Source of the DNA: an uncultured Porphyromonas sp.
Lineage (GTDB): Bacteria > Bacteroidota > Bacteroidia > Bacteroidales > Porphyromonadaceae
Direction of reading: 5' to 3'
NCBI RefSeq assembly: GCF_947254915.1
Contig: NZ_CAMYEZ010000082.1
Coordinates: forward strand, 1-10,235
DNA length: 10,235 bases
The notes beneath the pieces are model-generated. The model saw nothing but the letters and a program-made list of their open reading frames with translations. It was not told the DNA's origin and did no database searches. How positions within the stretch are numbered: position 1 is the first letter of the stretch; each line of letters starts with the position of its first letter. Positions 1 through 6,591 of this stretch are shown here, piece after piece. The position numbers and the translations under genes are program-made.

Positions 1-89
1 TTTCATTTCATTCTTCCGAACTTTTATTTCGCCCCTCCGTGACGAATTTTCGTTTTCTCGTAAGCTATCGTAGATTTTCCACCGAGGGA
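1..89 (-). repeat. Reverse-oriented piece of a ~21-bp purine-rich repeat array (cut by the window edge)
   Basis: Read on the minus strand, the first 60 bases contain CGGAAGAATGAAATGAAA, CGGAGGGGCGAAATAAAA and CGAGAAAACGAAAA. Their CGG/CGA cores start at positions 18, 39 and 60, exactly 21 bases apart. The same sequence, with few changes, lies on the plus strand at 4942-4981. Just inside, the 17-base string at 73-89 (GATTTTCCACCGAGGGA) is identical to 4935-4951 in the same orientation, so this locus carries pieces in both orientations. The array probably continues left of the window. No coding function is evident. It appears to be an intergenic repeat family; its role is unknown. Confidence 0.7.
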
Positions 90-100
90 TCCAAATCGCA

Positions 101-145
101 TCGGAGCCATCAGAGTAATCAGAGCCGTCGGAGCTATCAGTCATG
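101..145 (+). repeat. 9-bp tandem repeat (minisatellite), about five units
   Basis: Units start at 101, 110, 119, 128 and 137. The first four fit TCRGAGYHR closely: TCGGAGCCA, TCAGAGTAA, TCAGAGCCG and TCGGAGCTA. The fifth keeps only its first four bases before diverging. No open reading frame of note runs through it and no gene starts nearby, so it is probably intergenic. It could be the decayed end of an upstream coding repeat, since 9 bp is three codons, but the window does not show an upstream gene. Confidence 0.65.
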
Positions 146-242
146 AGCCTTCCTAAAAGCTTTTTATCTTATAGCACGTTAAAAGCTCATAATTAGCTTG
201 CGGGATCTAGGATGAGAGCAGCACGCTAATCGCTTCATTTTG

Positions 243-250
243 TATCTTTG
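243..250 (+). promoter_or_regulatory. Candidate Bacteroidota -7 element (TATCTTTG) for rnpB
   Basis: TATCTTTG matches the TAnnTTTG -7 consensus of the Bacteroidota primary sigma factor. Transcription would begin at about 256-258, roughly 50 bases before the first pairing strand of RNase P RNA, which gives a short processed leader. No convincing -33 TTG lies 19-21 bases upstream, so this rests on the -7 element and its position. Confidence 0.55.
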
Positions 251-257
251 CACGCGT

Positions 258-287
258 GGAGGCTACCGCTCTAGGGTGTGCGCCTCC
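258..287 (+). other. Stem-loop in the presumed 5' leader of rnpB
   Basis: GGAGGC at 258-263 pairs with GCCTCC at 282-287, and inside it ACC at 265-267 can pair with GGT at 275-277, leaving a seven-base loop. The structure lies between the predicted start of transcription and helix P1 of RNase P RNA. It may be part of the removed leader or protect the 5' end; this is inference from pairing alone. Confidence 0.35.
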
Positions 288-304
288 CAGTGACGTATCA
301 TGGA

Positions 305-705
305 TATGACAGTAGGTCGGCTTGTCGCTGTCGTAAGGGGGGATGGAGCCTCGGCTCCGTCCCCTCAAGCGAGAGAGGAAAGTCCGGGCAACGCAGAGTA
401 CCATACTCCCTAACAGAGAGCTATCCGCAAGGGTAGGTGACGTGTAGAAGAGAATGACCGCCTAGCTGGCTCTGCCACGCTAGGTAAGGGTGAGAAGGTG
501 AGGTAAGAGCTCACCAGCGGTGTGGGTGACCCACTGGCTGTACACACTATGGGTTGCAAGATCAAGTATACCGACGCTATGAGGGCTACTCGTCCCAGTC
601 GGAGGGTAGATTGCTAGAGGCACTCGGCAACGGGTGTCGTAGATAAATGACAAGCGCCACTCCTCGTGAGTGGCACAGAACCCGGCTTATAGACCTGCTG
701 TCCTC
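305..705 (+). ncRNA. rnpB: RNase P RNA, bacterial class A
   Basis: This is the catalytic RNA of ribonuclease P, which removes 5' leaders from tRNA precursors. The two most conserved blocks of the P4 core are present: GAGGAAAGTCCGGGC at 375-389 and ACAGAACCCGGCTTA at 675-689. The ends are set by helix P1, in which GACAGTAGGTC (308-318) pairs with GACCTGCTGTC (692-702) with one G-U pair. P2 is CTTGTC (321-326) with GACAAG (649-654). P3 is a strong hairpin at 339-364. The hairpin GGTGAG...CTCACC (497-515) around GGTAAGAGC, the GGGTAG block at 604-609 and the AGATAAATGA joining strand at 641-650 all match the family. The exact mature ends are uncertain by a few bases. No T-rich terminator follows, so transcription may run on into the next gene. 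Confidence 0.95.
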
Positions 706-783
706 TCCGTGACTCGCCTCATACGCACAAGGTTGATGCGACAAGCGTTGCAACTCTCTCCTATCCTCCTAACACTATAATAT

Positions 784-2223
784 ATGCCACACAAGTCAAA
801 CTCCATACATAAGCACGAAGACTCTAAGCAGTCGTCCGTAGAGCATGCCTCTCATAAGCCATCGATATGGTTACGCAAACTCAAGGTGGGAGCCTACAAG
901 GTGGTCCGCTTCCTCACGAGCGACATGTGGCACATACAGCCAGATGAGGTAGGTGGATTCAGACGTCTTTATATCAATACGCTCAAGGCTCTCTATATGG
1001 CCATCAAGGGGTTTATCGATCAGAGACTGAGCAGCCACGCCTCCGCACTCACCTACCGCACGCTCCTCTCAATCGTGCCTATGCTAGCTATCATCGTAGC
1101 TCTTGCCAAGGGCTTTGGGCTACAGGGGACTATCTACGACTTCCTGATGACCTATATGCCAGGACACCAGAGCGAGGTGGAGACGATCATGGGCTTTGTG
1201 GAGAACTACCTTGGGCAGGTGCAGGGAGGACTCTTCCTCGGAGTGGGTTTGGTGCTTTTTCTCTACACCATCTTCCAGCTATTAGACACGGTAGAGCAGA
1301 CCTTCAACGTCATCTGGGGCGTACCTCGTGGACGCTCCATAGGTCGCAAGCTGACCGACTACATCACGATGGTCGTGCTACTGCCTATCCTGATGACGCT
1401 ATCCTCGGGACTAACGGTCATGATGGCGACGATACAGAACACATGGTTCAACGACTACATCTTCTTCACACCCCTGTGGGAGTTTATGCTGAAGTTGTTC
1501 CCATACATCATCCTCATCTTTATGTTTGCGGGGATCTTCATCGCATTGCCGAATACGCACGTTAAGTTTGTCCCAGCTCTCATCTCGGGGGTCATAGCGG
1601 GTAGCGCCTTTCAAGTGTTGCAGGCGCTCTATGTGAGCGGTATCCTGTGGATCTCTAAGTACAATGCCATCTATGGTGGATTTGCCGCTATACCGCTCTT
1701 GCTCTTGTGGCTACAAGTGGTGTGGACGATCACGCTCTTTAGCGCTAAGCTCTGCTTCTCAATACAAAACGTGGTCAACTTCACCTATGCCAAGGATGCG
1801 ACCAACATCTCTCACCGCTACAAAGACTTTATGACGGTGATCGTAATGGCGCATATCGTACAGCGCTTTCTGGACCATACGGAACCTAAGCCGCACAACA
1901 TCCCCTCTCTCTCGGAGGCTTGTCACCTACCGATCAATCAGACAGGCGAAATCATCGCTCAGCTCCTAGAGGAGGATCTAATCATCGAGGCGGTCTATAG
2001 CTCTCGCGACAAGGAGCAGCACTACAACCTTGCAGTAGACCCTAACCTGCTAACGGTGGGATACCTCCTCGACCGTATGGATCGCTCGGGACATCGTAGC
2101 CATATGCTCACACAGCAGCAGTTTGCCGAGGAGTGGCAGCTGGTAGTTGCCTCGCGACACGCTTTTACCGAGCCTCCACTGACGACACGCCTCTCAGACC
2201 TACCTCTGGGCAGAAAGCTTTAA
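784..2223 (+). CDS. YihY/virulence factor BrkB family inner-membrane protein with C-terminal winged-helix-like domain
   Basis: A 479-residue membrane protein of the YihY/BrkB family (Pfam PF03631). The substrate of this family is not settled; roles in transport or envelope integrity have been proposed, and an old RNase BN assignment for E. coli YihY was withdrawn. Residues 1-75 are polar and basic (cytoplasmic). Six hydrophobic segments follow at about 92-110, 148-166, 190-215, 238-256, 262-286 and 298-325. Family signatures are SALTYRTLLSIVP (87-99) and NAIYGGFAAIPLLLLWL (294-310). Residues ~345-455 are soluble and look like a winged helix, an extension I associate with Bacteroidota members of the family; it may regulate the membrane part, which is inference. 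The ATG is preceded by an A/T-rich stretch and no Shine-Dalgarno sequence, normal for this phylum. It starts about 80 bases after rnpB with no visible promoter and is probably first in an operon with the next two genes. Confidence 0.9.
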   Translation: MPHKSNSIHKHEDSKQSSVEHASHKPSIWLRKLKVGAYKVVRFLTSDMWHIQPDEVGGFRRLYINTLKALYMAIKGFIDQRLSSHASALTYRTLLSIVPMLAIIVALAKGFGLQGTIYDFLMTYMPGHQSEVETIMGFVENYLGQVQGGLFLGVGLVLFLYTIFQLLDTVEQTFNVIWGVPRGRSIGRKLTDYITMVVLLPILMTLSSGLTVMMATIQNTWFNDYIFFTPLWEFMLKLFPYIILIFMFAGIFIALPNTHVKFVPALISGVIAGSAFQVLQALYVSGILWISKYNAIYGGFAAIPLLLLWLQVVWTITLFSAKLCFSIQNVVNFTYAKDATNISHRYKDFMTVIVMAHIVQRFLDHTEPKPHNIPSLSEACHLPINQTGEIIAQLLEEDLIIEAVYSSRDKEQHYNLAVDPNLLTVGYLLDRMDRSGHRSHMLTQQQFAEEWQLVVASRHAFTEPPLTTRLSDLPLGRKL

Positions 2224-2242
2224 CTATCTAGATGAATCTGTC

Positions 2243-3160
2243 ATGACACTTAATCCTTCTAACCTGAAAGCTCAAGGAGAGCGTCTCATAGAGCGTAGCT
2301 CGGCTCTCATATCCACTTCGCTCGATAAGCTGGTAGAGCGTGTCCGCACATGGACTCACGGCAGTCGCCCGACCTTCGGACTAGCTCTCTGTGGCGGAGC
2401 CGCTCGCGGGCTAGCTTACATAGGAGTTTTTCGCTTTCTTGAGGAGCATCACGTACGGCCAGACGTCATCGCTGGGACAAGTGTCGGATCGCTCATGGGA
2501 GCTCTCTATGCAGATGGCTACAGTAGCGAGGAGATCTATGAGCTGTCGCCTCAGTTTGGCTTCATGAATATGACCTCGCTGACCACACCTCGGCTCTCCC
2601 TGCTGAAGACACATAAGTACCAAGAGTTTCTCCGGAGCACGCTACGCCACCAGCGCATCGAGGAGCTACCGATACCCATGCACATCATTGCCACCAACCT
2701 CAATAAAGCTGAGGCGCATGACTTTACCGAGGGCGATCTAGCCCCTGCTGTGGTGGCATCCTGCTCGATACCAATCCTCTTCGAGCCGGTCGTCATCGAT
2801 GGCGAGCAATATGTCGATGGAGGGGTCTTTATGAATCTCCCCGCACGGCCTATCCGTGAGTCGTGCGACTTCCTCCTTGGGATCAACCTTAGCCCAGAGG
2901 TGGACAACACACCGACGAAAAACATACTCCGTCTCTCGGACCGTCTCATACGTATTATGATGCGTGCCAACGTGACCATTGACCTAGAGCTATGCGATGT
3001 CGTACTCCAGACACCCTTACTCTCACACTTCGGTGCCTACGATGTGTCTCCTGTAGACATCATCTCAGACATCGGCTATCAGCTCATGTGCAAGGCGTAC
3101 GAAGAGGAGGAGCAGTTTAGAGAGATCATTGACCTACTCTCTCAAAGGGACAAAGCGTAG
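2243..3160 (+). CDS. Patatin-like phospholipase (RssA/NTE type)
   Basis: A 305-residue serine hydrolase of the patatin family, expected to release fatty acids from phospholipids or related esters using a Ser-Asp dyad. The oxyanion-hole glycine stretch is CGGAARG (50-56), the nucleophile elbow is GTSVGS (78-83) with Ser80 as nucleophile, and the catalytic aspartate is Asp192 in DGG (192-194), so all active-site elements are intact. There is no signal peptide or membrane segment. Residues 1-40 look like an amphipathic helix before the core, which might touch the membrane (inference). Length and motif spacing resemble the short cytoplasmic RssA-like proteins rather than the outer-membrane PlpD/VipD types. 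The gene begins 19 bases after the stop of the membrane protein and ends 3 bases before the next start, so co-transcription is very likely. The true substrate cannot be read from sequence. Confidence 0.9.
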   Translation: MTLNPSNLKAQGERLIERSSALISTSLDKLVERVRTWTHGSRPTFGLALCGGAARGLAYIGVFRFLEEHHVRPDVIAGTSVGSLMGALYADGYSSEEIYELSPQFGFMNMTSLTTPRLSLLKTHKYQEFLRSTLRHQRIEELPIPMHIIATNLNKAEAHDFTEGDLAPAVVASCSIPILFEPVVIDGEQYVDGGVFMNLPARPIRESCDFLLGINLSPEVDNTPTKNILRLSDRLIRIMMRANVTIDLELCDVVLQTPLLSHFGAYDVSPVDIISDIGYQLMCKAYEEEEQFREIIDLLSQRDKA

Positions 3161-3163
3161 GCT

Positions 3164-4849
3164 ATGCGTACCGTCATCTACTCCACGCTGGTTCGTCTAT
3201 GGGGTAATCAGAAGCCTCACGCTCAGCTGACACCTTATGGTACACTAGAGCAAAACGGAACTGGCACGCTTGAGGACTTTGACGATGCAGCGCTTGACTA
3301 CTTCACTTCGCTAGGCGTCTCTCATCTATGGCCTATCGGTATCATACGTCACGCCACCCAGACACCTTTGCATAGCTGGACGGACTGTCCTGACCAGCAC
3401 CCCGACATTGTCAAGGGGCAGGCGGGATCGCCCTACGCTATCACCGATTACTACGACGTACACCCCACCATCGTGCGGGATCCTATGAAGCGAAGAGAGA
3501 CTTTTCGCTCTTTCGTAGACCGTTGCCATCGTCATGGTTTGAAAGTGATCATAGACTTCGTCCCCAACCATGTATCGCGTCAGTATGACGGTACTCATAC
3601 TCCTGAAGGGGCTACACCGCTAGGCGCTCAGGATGACAGAAGCAAAGCGTTTGACCCCAATAACAACTTCTACTACCTACTAGGCTCCTCGCTCCAGCTA
3701 CCCAACCGCTCCTCTAGCTATCACGAGGAGCCTGCCCGTGTGACGGGCAATGACTGTTGGTCTGCGACTCCCTCTGCCAATGACTGGTACGAAACGGTCA
3801 AGCTCAACTACGGTGTGGACTACCGCCCCGACGGAAGTCGTGTCGCACACTTTGACCCAATACCCGCTACGTGGCTTCAGATGCGAGACATCCTCTGCTA
3901 CTGGGCAGCCGAAGGGGTGGACGGCTTTCGCTGTGATATGGTCGAGATGGTGCCTGTGGCATTTTGGCACTGGGTCATACCGCAGGTGCAGGAGAAGTAT
4001 CCTGTCACCTTCGTCGCCGAGATCTACCAGATAGACAACTACCGCAAGTACTTAGCGGAGGGATGCTTTGACCTACTCTATGACAAAAGCGGGCTCTATG
4101 ACACGCTCTACCAAGTGGTTACCCAGGAGCGCTCGGTCTCTGCTATTGAAGAGCGACTTATCTCTAATAATAAGGAGTACGCTCCCGACGAACTGCTCTA
4201 CTTCCTAGAGAACCACGATGAGGTACGTCTCGCCTCGCCTTACTTTGCCGACACGGCTCGGCGAGGTCTCACCGCTATGACGCTGCTCGCACTCGCTACC
4301 CCTAGTCCCCTACTCCTCTACGCTGGGCAGGAATATGGAGAGCGAGGGCTTGATGCCGAGGGATATAGCGGTCCTGACGGACGTACCACGATCTTTGACT
4401 ACTGGAGCATCCCCGCTCTAGATCATCGTGACCCTGCCGACCCGACCTATCAGAGTTACCAGTGGCTGATGCAGTGGGCGCAGCACCCAGTCATCTTAAG
4501 GGGAGCCTTTCACTCGATACAGGAGCAGGCTCGTGCTTGGGGAGGCTTCAATGCTGAGCGCACCTACGGTTACCTAAGACTACTAGATCCCGCAGAGCAA
4601 CAGGCTGGCGAAACAATCGGAATCGCTGTCCTAGGCAACTTTACGGCCGACCTGCAGCGCTACCCGCTCTTCCTACCCTCTCTAGAGAAGGCTTTTGAGC
4701 GACAGCGTCTCCTACGTGTGACACACCATACCCCACTAGAAAAGCCCGAGGAGCAGCTCTACGCCTTCCAACCGTGGGCTCCGCTGATGGTCGAGCTCGC
4801 TCCTTTCGGTGTGCAGATTATTGAGTTAGCCCTCGTACTGCAGCACTGA
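3164..4849 (+). CDS. GH13 alpha-amylase-family glycoside hydrolase, cytoplasmic
   Basis: A 561-residue enzyme of glycoside hydrolase family 13, acting on alpha-glucosidic bonds by a retaining mechanism. All four conserved regions are present: region I DFVPNH (131-136); region II GFRCD (254-258) with Asp258 as nucleophile; region III FVAEIY (283-288) with Glu286 as acid/base; region IV ENHD (349-352) with Asp352 as stabiliser. SPYAITDYYDVHP (89-101) is the usual strand before the catalytic barrel's second half, and LLYAGQEYGERG (384-395) follows region IV. Residues ~460-561 probably form the C-terminal beta-sandwich. No signal peptide or lipobox is seen, so it should act in the cytoplasm, perhaps on stored glycogen or imported maltodextrin. 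This differs from the secreted SusG-type amylases of Bacteroidota. Whether it hydrolyses or transfers glucosyl units cannot be told from these motifs. It is the last gene of the tight three-gene cluster. Confidence 0.9.
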   Translation: MRTVIYSTLVRLWGNQKPHAQLTPYGTLEQNGTGTLEDFDDAALDYFTSLGVSHLWPIGIIRHATQTPLHSWTDCPDQHPDIVKGQAGSPYAITDYYDVHPTIVRDPMKRRETFRSFVDRCHRHGLKVIIDFVPNHVSRQYDGTHTPEGATPLGAQDDRSKAFDPNNNFYYLLGSSLQLPNRSSSYHEEPARVTGNDCWSATPSANDWYETVKLNYGVDYRPDGSRVAHFDPIPATWLQMRDILCYWAAEGVDGFRCDMVEMVPVAFWHWVIPQVQEKYPVTFVAEIYQIDNYRKYLAEGCFDLLYDKSGLYDTLYQVVTQERSVSAIEERLISNNKEYAPDELLYFLENHDEVRLASPYFADTARRGLTAMTLLALATPSPLLLYAGQEYGERGLDAEGYSGPDGRTTIFDYWSIPALDHRDPADPTYQSYQWLMQWAQHPVILRGAFHSIQEQARAWGGFNAERTYGYLRLLDPAEQQAGETIGIAVLGNFTADLQRYPLFLPSLEKAFERQRLLRVTHHTPLEKPEEQLYAFQPWAPLMVELAPFGVQIIELALVLQH

Positions 4850-4890
4850 GAGGATTCTCGCTATAGCGACTCCTAAATCTCTGTTGATTT

Positions 4891-5060
4891 CAATTTCTCC
4901 CGAGGAATTTCTCAATAGCTCACGAGGAAACAAGGATTTTCCACCGAGGGACGAAATAAAACTTCGGAAGAATGAAATGAAACTTCGGAAGAATGAAATG
5001 AAACTTCGGAGGAATTTTTCGTTTCCTCACTGGAAAAACCAAGATCTCCACGGAGGAATT
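4891..5060 (+). repeat. Degenerate ~21-bp tandem array, about eight units
   Basis: A purine-rich motif of the form C(G/C)GAGGAA or CGGAAGAA followed by A/T recurs with its core at 4901, 4923, 4945, 4965, 4986, 5007, 5030 and 5051, giving spacings of 20-23 bases. The two central units are near-perfect (ACTTCGGAAGAATGAAATGA starting at 4961 and 4982); the third begins at 5003 and then diverges, and the outer ones are worn. Because 21 is a multiple of three, one frame reads as a repeated heptapeptide (KLRKNEM). A 97-codon frame from a TTG at 4884 to 5177 is open for this reason, but it has no family resemblance and no convincing start. An inverted relative lies at 1-60. Confidence 0.75.
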
Positions 5061-5285
5061 GTTCGATTTCCCTCATACGGACTTCAACAAGCTCATCCTA
5101 CACGATGCCTTACCCTTGAACAAACAGCAGTTTCAGAGAGAGAGAAACAAGTAGCTCTAGGTAAAGCGGTTGGATAGTCGCTAAGCAGTGATAGTCGGTG
5201 CCTACTCATTGCTAGTTTGATAAGGGAAACTTGCCATCCGAATGGGTCACTTCGCTCAAAACACGAAGATTTTTGCCAAGAGCAC
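5061..5285. other. Non-coding stretch between the repeat array and the ATPase promoter
   Basis: Together with the array this belongs to a 512-base gap between genes (4850-5361). I see no tRNA, known RNA or credible gene here. The only structure is a modest stem-loop in which AGCAGTGA (5184-5191) pairs with TCATTGCT (5206-5213) with one G-T pair; it has no T-run after it, so it is not a clear terminator. Confidence 0.5.
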
Positions 5286-5315
5286 TTGTCAATTACGGAA
5301 GTTTGTGTACCTTTG
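5286..5315 (+). promoter_or_regulatory. Bacteroidota-type promoter of the ATPase gene
   Basis: TTG at 5286-5288 (-33 element) and TACCTTTG at 5308-5315 (-7 element, TAnnTTTG) are separated by 19 bases, the expected spacing for the Bacteroidota primary sigma factor. The transcript would start near 5321 and carry a leader of about 40 bases before the GTG start codon. This is the best-formed promoter in the window. Confidence 0.75.
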
Positions 5316-5361
5316 CACTACCAAGATATAGGTACCAAGTAAAAACCTCAACAACAAAGTA

Positions 5362-6546
5362 GTGGAAGCACTCTATAGAACACACGATTACCTGCTGCGC
5401 AATCTGAGCAATCCGATACAGCGTAGCCTCTTTGGCGAGATTGACTTCTCGGCCCCACTGATCGGTATCTATGGCTGTCGTGGAGTGGGCAAGACCACCT
5501 TCCTCCTGGACTATGCTGCGAGGACTTTTGGGTCACTCAATAAGAAGTGTCTCTACGTCAATCTGAACAACTTCCTCTTTACCAGCGAGACGCTTGTAGA
5601 CTTTGCCAAGGGCTTCTACGACCATGGCGGGCGGCATCTGCTACTAGACCAAATATATAAGTACCCCTCGTGGCATAAGGATCTGCTCACCTGTACGCAC
5701 TTGATGCCAGACCTGCAGATCATCTACACCACCTCGATCGTGCAGTACGACTCAGCGCTCCCCATCGAGGAGCAGTTACCAGGAGCGGTCTACCGGCTAG
5801 ACGGCTTCTCACTCCGAGAGTTCATCCAGCTCAAGACGGGACTAGACCTACCGCAGTTCACACTAGAGGAAATCTTAAAGAACCACGAGACCATCTCTCG
5901 TGAGATTATGGGGATGGTCAATCCGCTCAACTACTTAGCGGACTATACGCACCACGGCTACTACCCATTCTTCCTCGAGGATCGCAACTACTCGGAAAAT
6001 CTGCTGAAGAATATCAACATGATGCTGGAGGTCGATGTGAGCTTCCTACGCAATCTAGACCAGCGTCTGCTACCCAAGCTACGTAGACTACTCTACGAAC
6101 TGGGGCGCACGGCACCCACCTCGCCCAATGTCTCTCAGCTCTCGCAGATGATCAGCGCCTCGCGTGCTACCATCTCCAACTATATGCACATCCTCTCCGA
6201 CGCTGGTCTCGTCACGCAGCTATACCGTGTGGGTGCAGAGACGACCACACGCAAGCCGGCTATGTGCTATCTGCAAAACACCAACATTGGCTACGCACTC
6301 GTACCCGAGCCTGTGACCAGTACGGGGCTGTACGCCACCTTCTTCTTGACGCATCTCAATCATGCTCATCAGGTCAACACGGGCGGACGGGCACAGGTGC
6401 ACTTCGTGCTAGATGAGACCTACGAGTTTCGCATTGACAAGGAGCTTGGCGGGCGCTATCGGTCGGATCGCTACTACGCAGTGCAAGGCATTCCCATAGG
6501 TCATGACAACGTGATTCCACTATGGCTCTTCGGCTTTATCTACTAA
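5362..6546 (+). CDS. P-loop ATPase of the AAA_14/DUF4143 type, GTG start
   Basis: A 394-residue ATPase. The Walker A motif is GCRGVGKTT (38-46). The Walker B region is LLLDQ (93-97): the glutamate that normally follows the aspartate is glutamine (codon CAA). The sensor region reads IYTTSI (121-126), whereas relatives usually have a TGSS-like string. DGFSLREF (147-154) matches the family's 'L.GFS.REF' signature. Residues ~235-290 form a winged helix-turn-helix (SQLSQMISASRATISNYMHIL, split between two helices), and the C-terminal ~100 residues correspond to the DUF4143 region, but its nuclease-like acidic motif is not clearly recognisable. The biological role of this widespread family is not established. 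No ATG lies between the in-frame stop at 5329 and Met172, so GTG at 5362 is the likely start, about 40 bases after the predicted transcription start. nifJ begins 45 bases downstream. Confidence 0.85.
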   Translation: MEALYRTHDYLLRNLSNPIQRSLFGEIDFSAPLIGIYGCRGVGKTTFLLDYAARTFGSLNKKCLYVNLNNFLFTSETLVDFAKGFYDHGGRHLLLDQIYKYPSWHKDLLTCTHLMPDLQIIYTTSIVQYDSALPIEEQLPGAVYRLDGFSLREFIQLKTGLDLPQFTLEEILKNHETISREIMGMVNPLNYLADYTHHGYYPFFLEDRNYSENLLKNINMMLEVDVSFLRNLDQRLLPKLRRLLYELGRTAPTSPNVSQLSQMISASRATISNYMHILSDAGLVTQLYRVGAETTTRKPAMCYLQNTNIGYALVPEPVTSTGLYATFFLTHLNHAHQVNTGGRAQVHFVLDETYEFRIDKELGGRYRSDRYYAVQGIPIGHDNVIPLWLFGFIY

Positions 6547-6591
6547 AGCGACTAACTACAACAACACACAAGGAAAAATCAATACATAGAA

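Noticed and set aside
155..164. AAAAGCTTTT palindrome followed by T-rich bases
   Set aside because: A ten-base A/T-rich palindrome is expected by chance and has no loop of normal size; no gene end is visible upstream.
207..404. Minus-strand open frame of 65 codons
   Set aside because: It overlaps the promoter and 5' part of rnpB, whose RNA signatures explain the sequence.
774..783. TATAAT-like string directly before the ATG at 784
   Set aside because: It resembles an E. coli -10 box but lies too close to the start codon and does not fit the Bacteroidota promoter form; it is more likely an A/T-rich translation leader.
4851..4874. Palindrome CGCTATAGCG (4859-4868) flanked by AGGA and TCCT after the GH13 stop, as a possible terminator
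   Set aside because: The arms are interrupted and no T-run follows, and a ten-base palindrome leaves no proper loop. Not enough to call a terminator.
4901..5056. CRISPR array interpretation of the ~21-bp repeats
   Set aside because: The units are contiguous and degenerate with no unique spacers of constant length, and no cas gene is present.
4884..5177. 97-codon open frame with a KLRKNEM heptapeptide repeat
   Set aside because: It starts with TTG, lies over the 21-bp array whose period is a multiple of three, and after the repeat shows no family resemblance. It is best explained as a frame kept open by the repeat; the same repeat is non-coding at 1-60.
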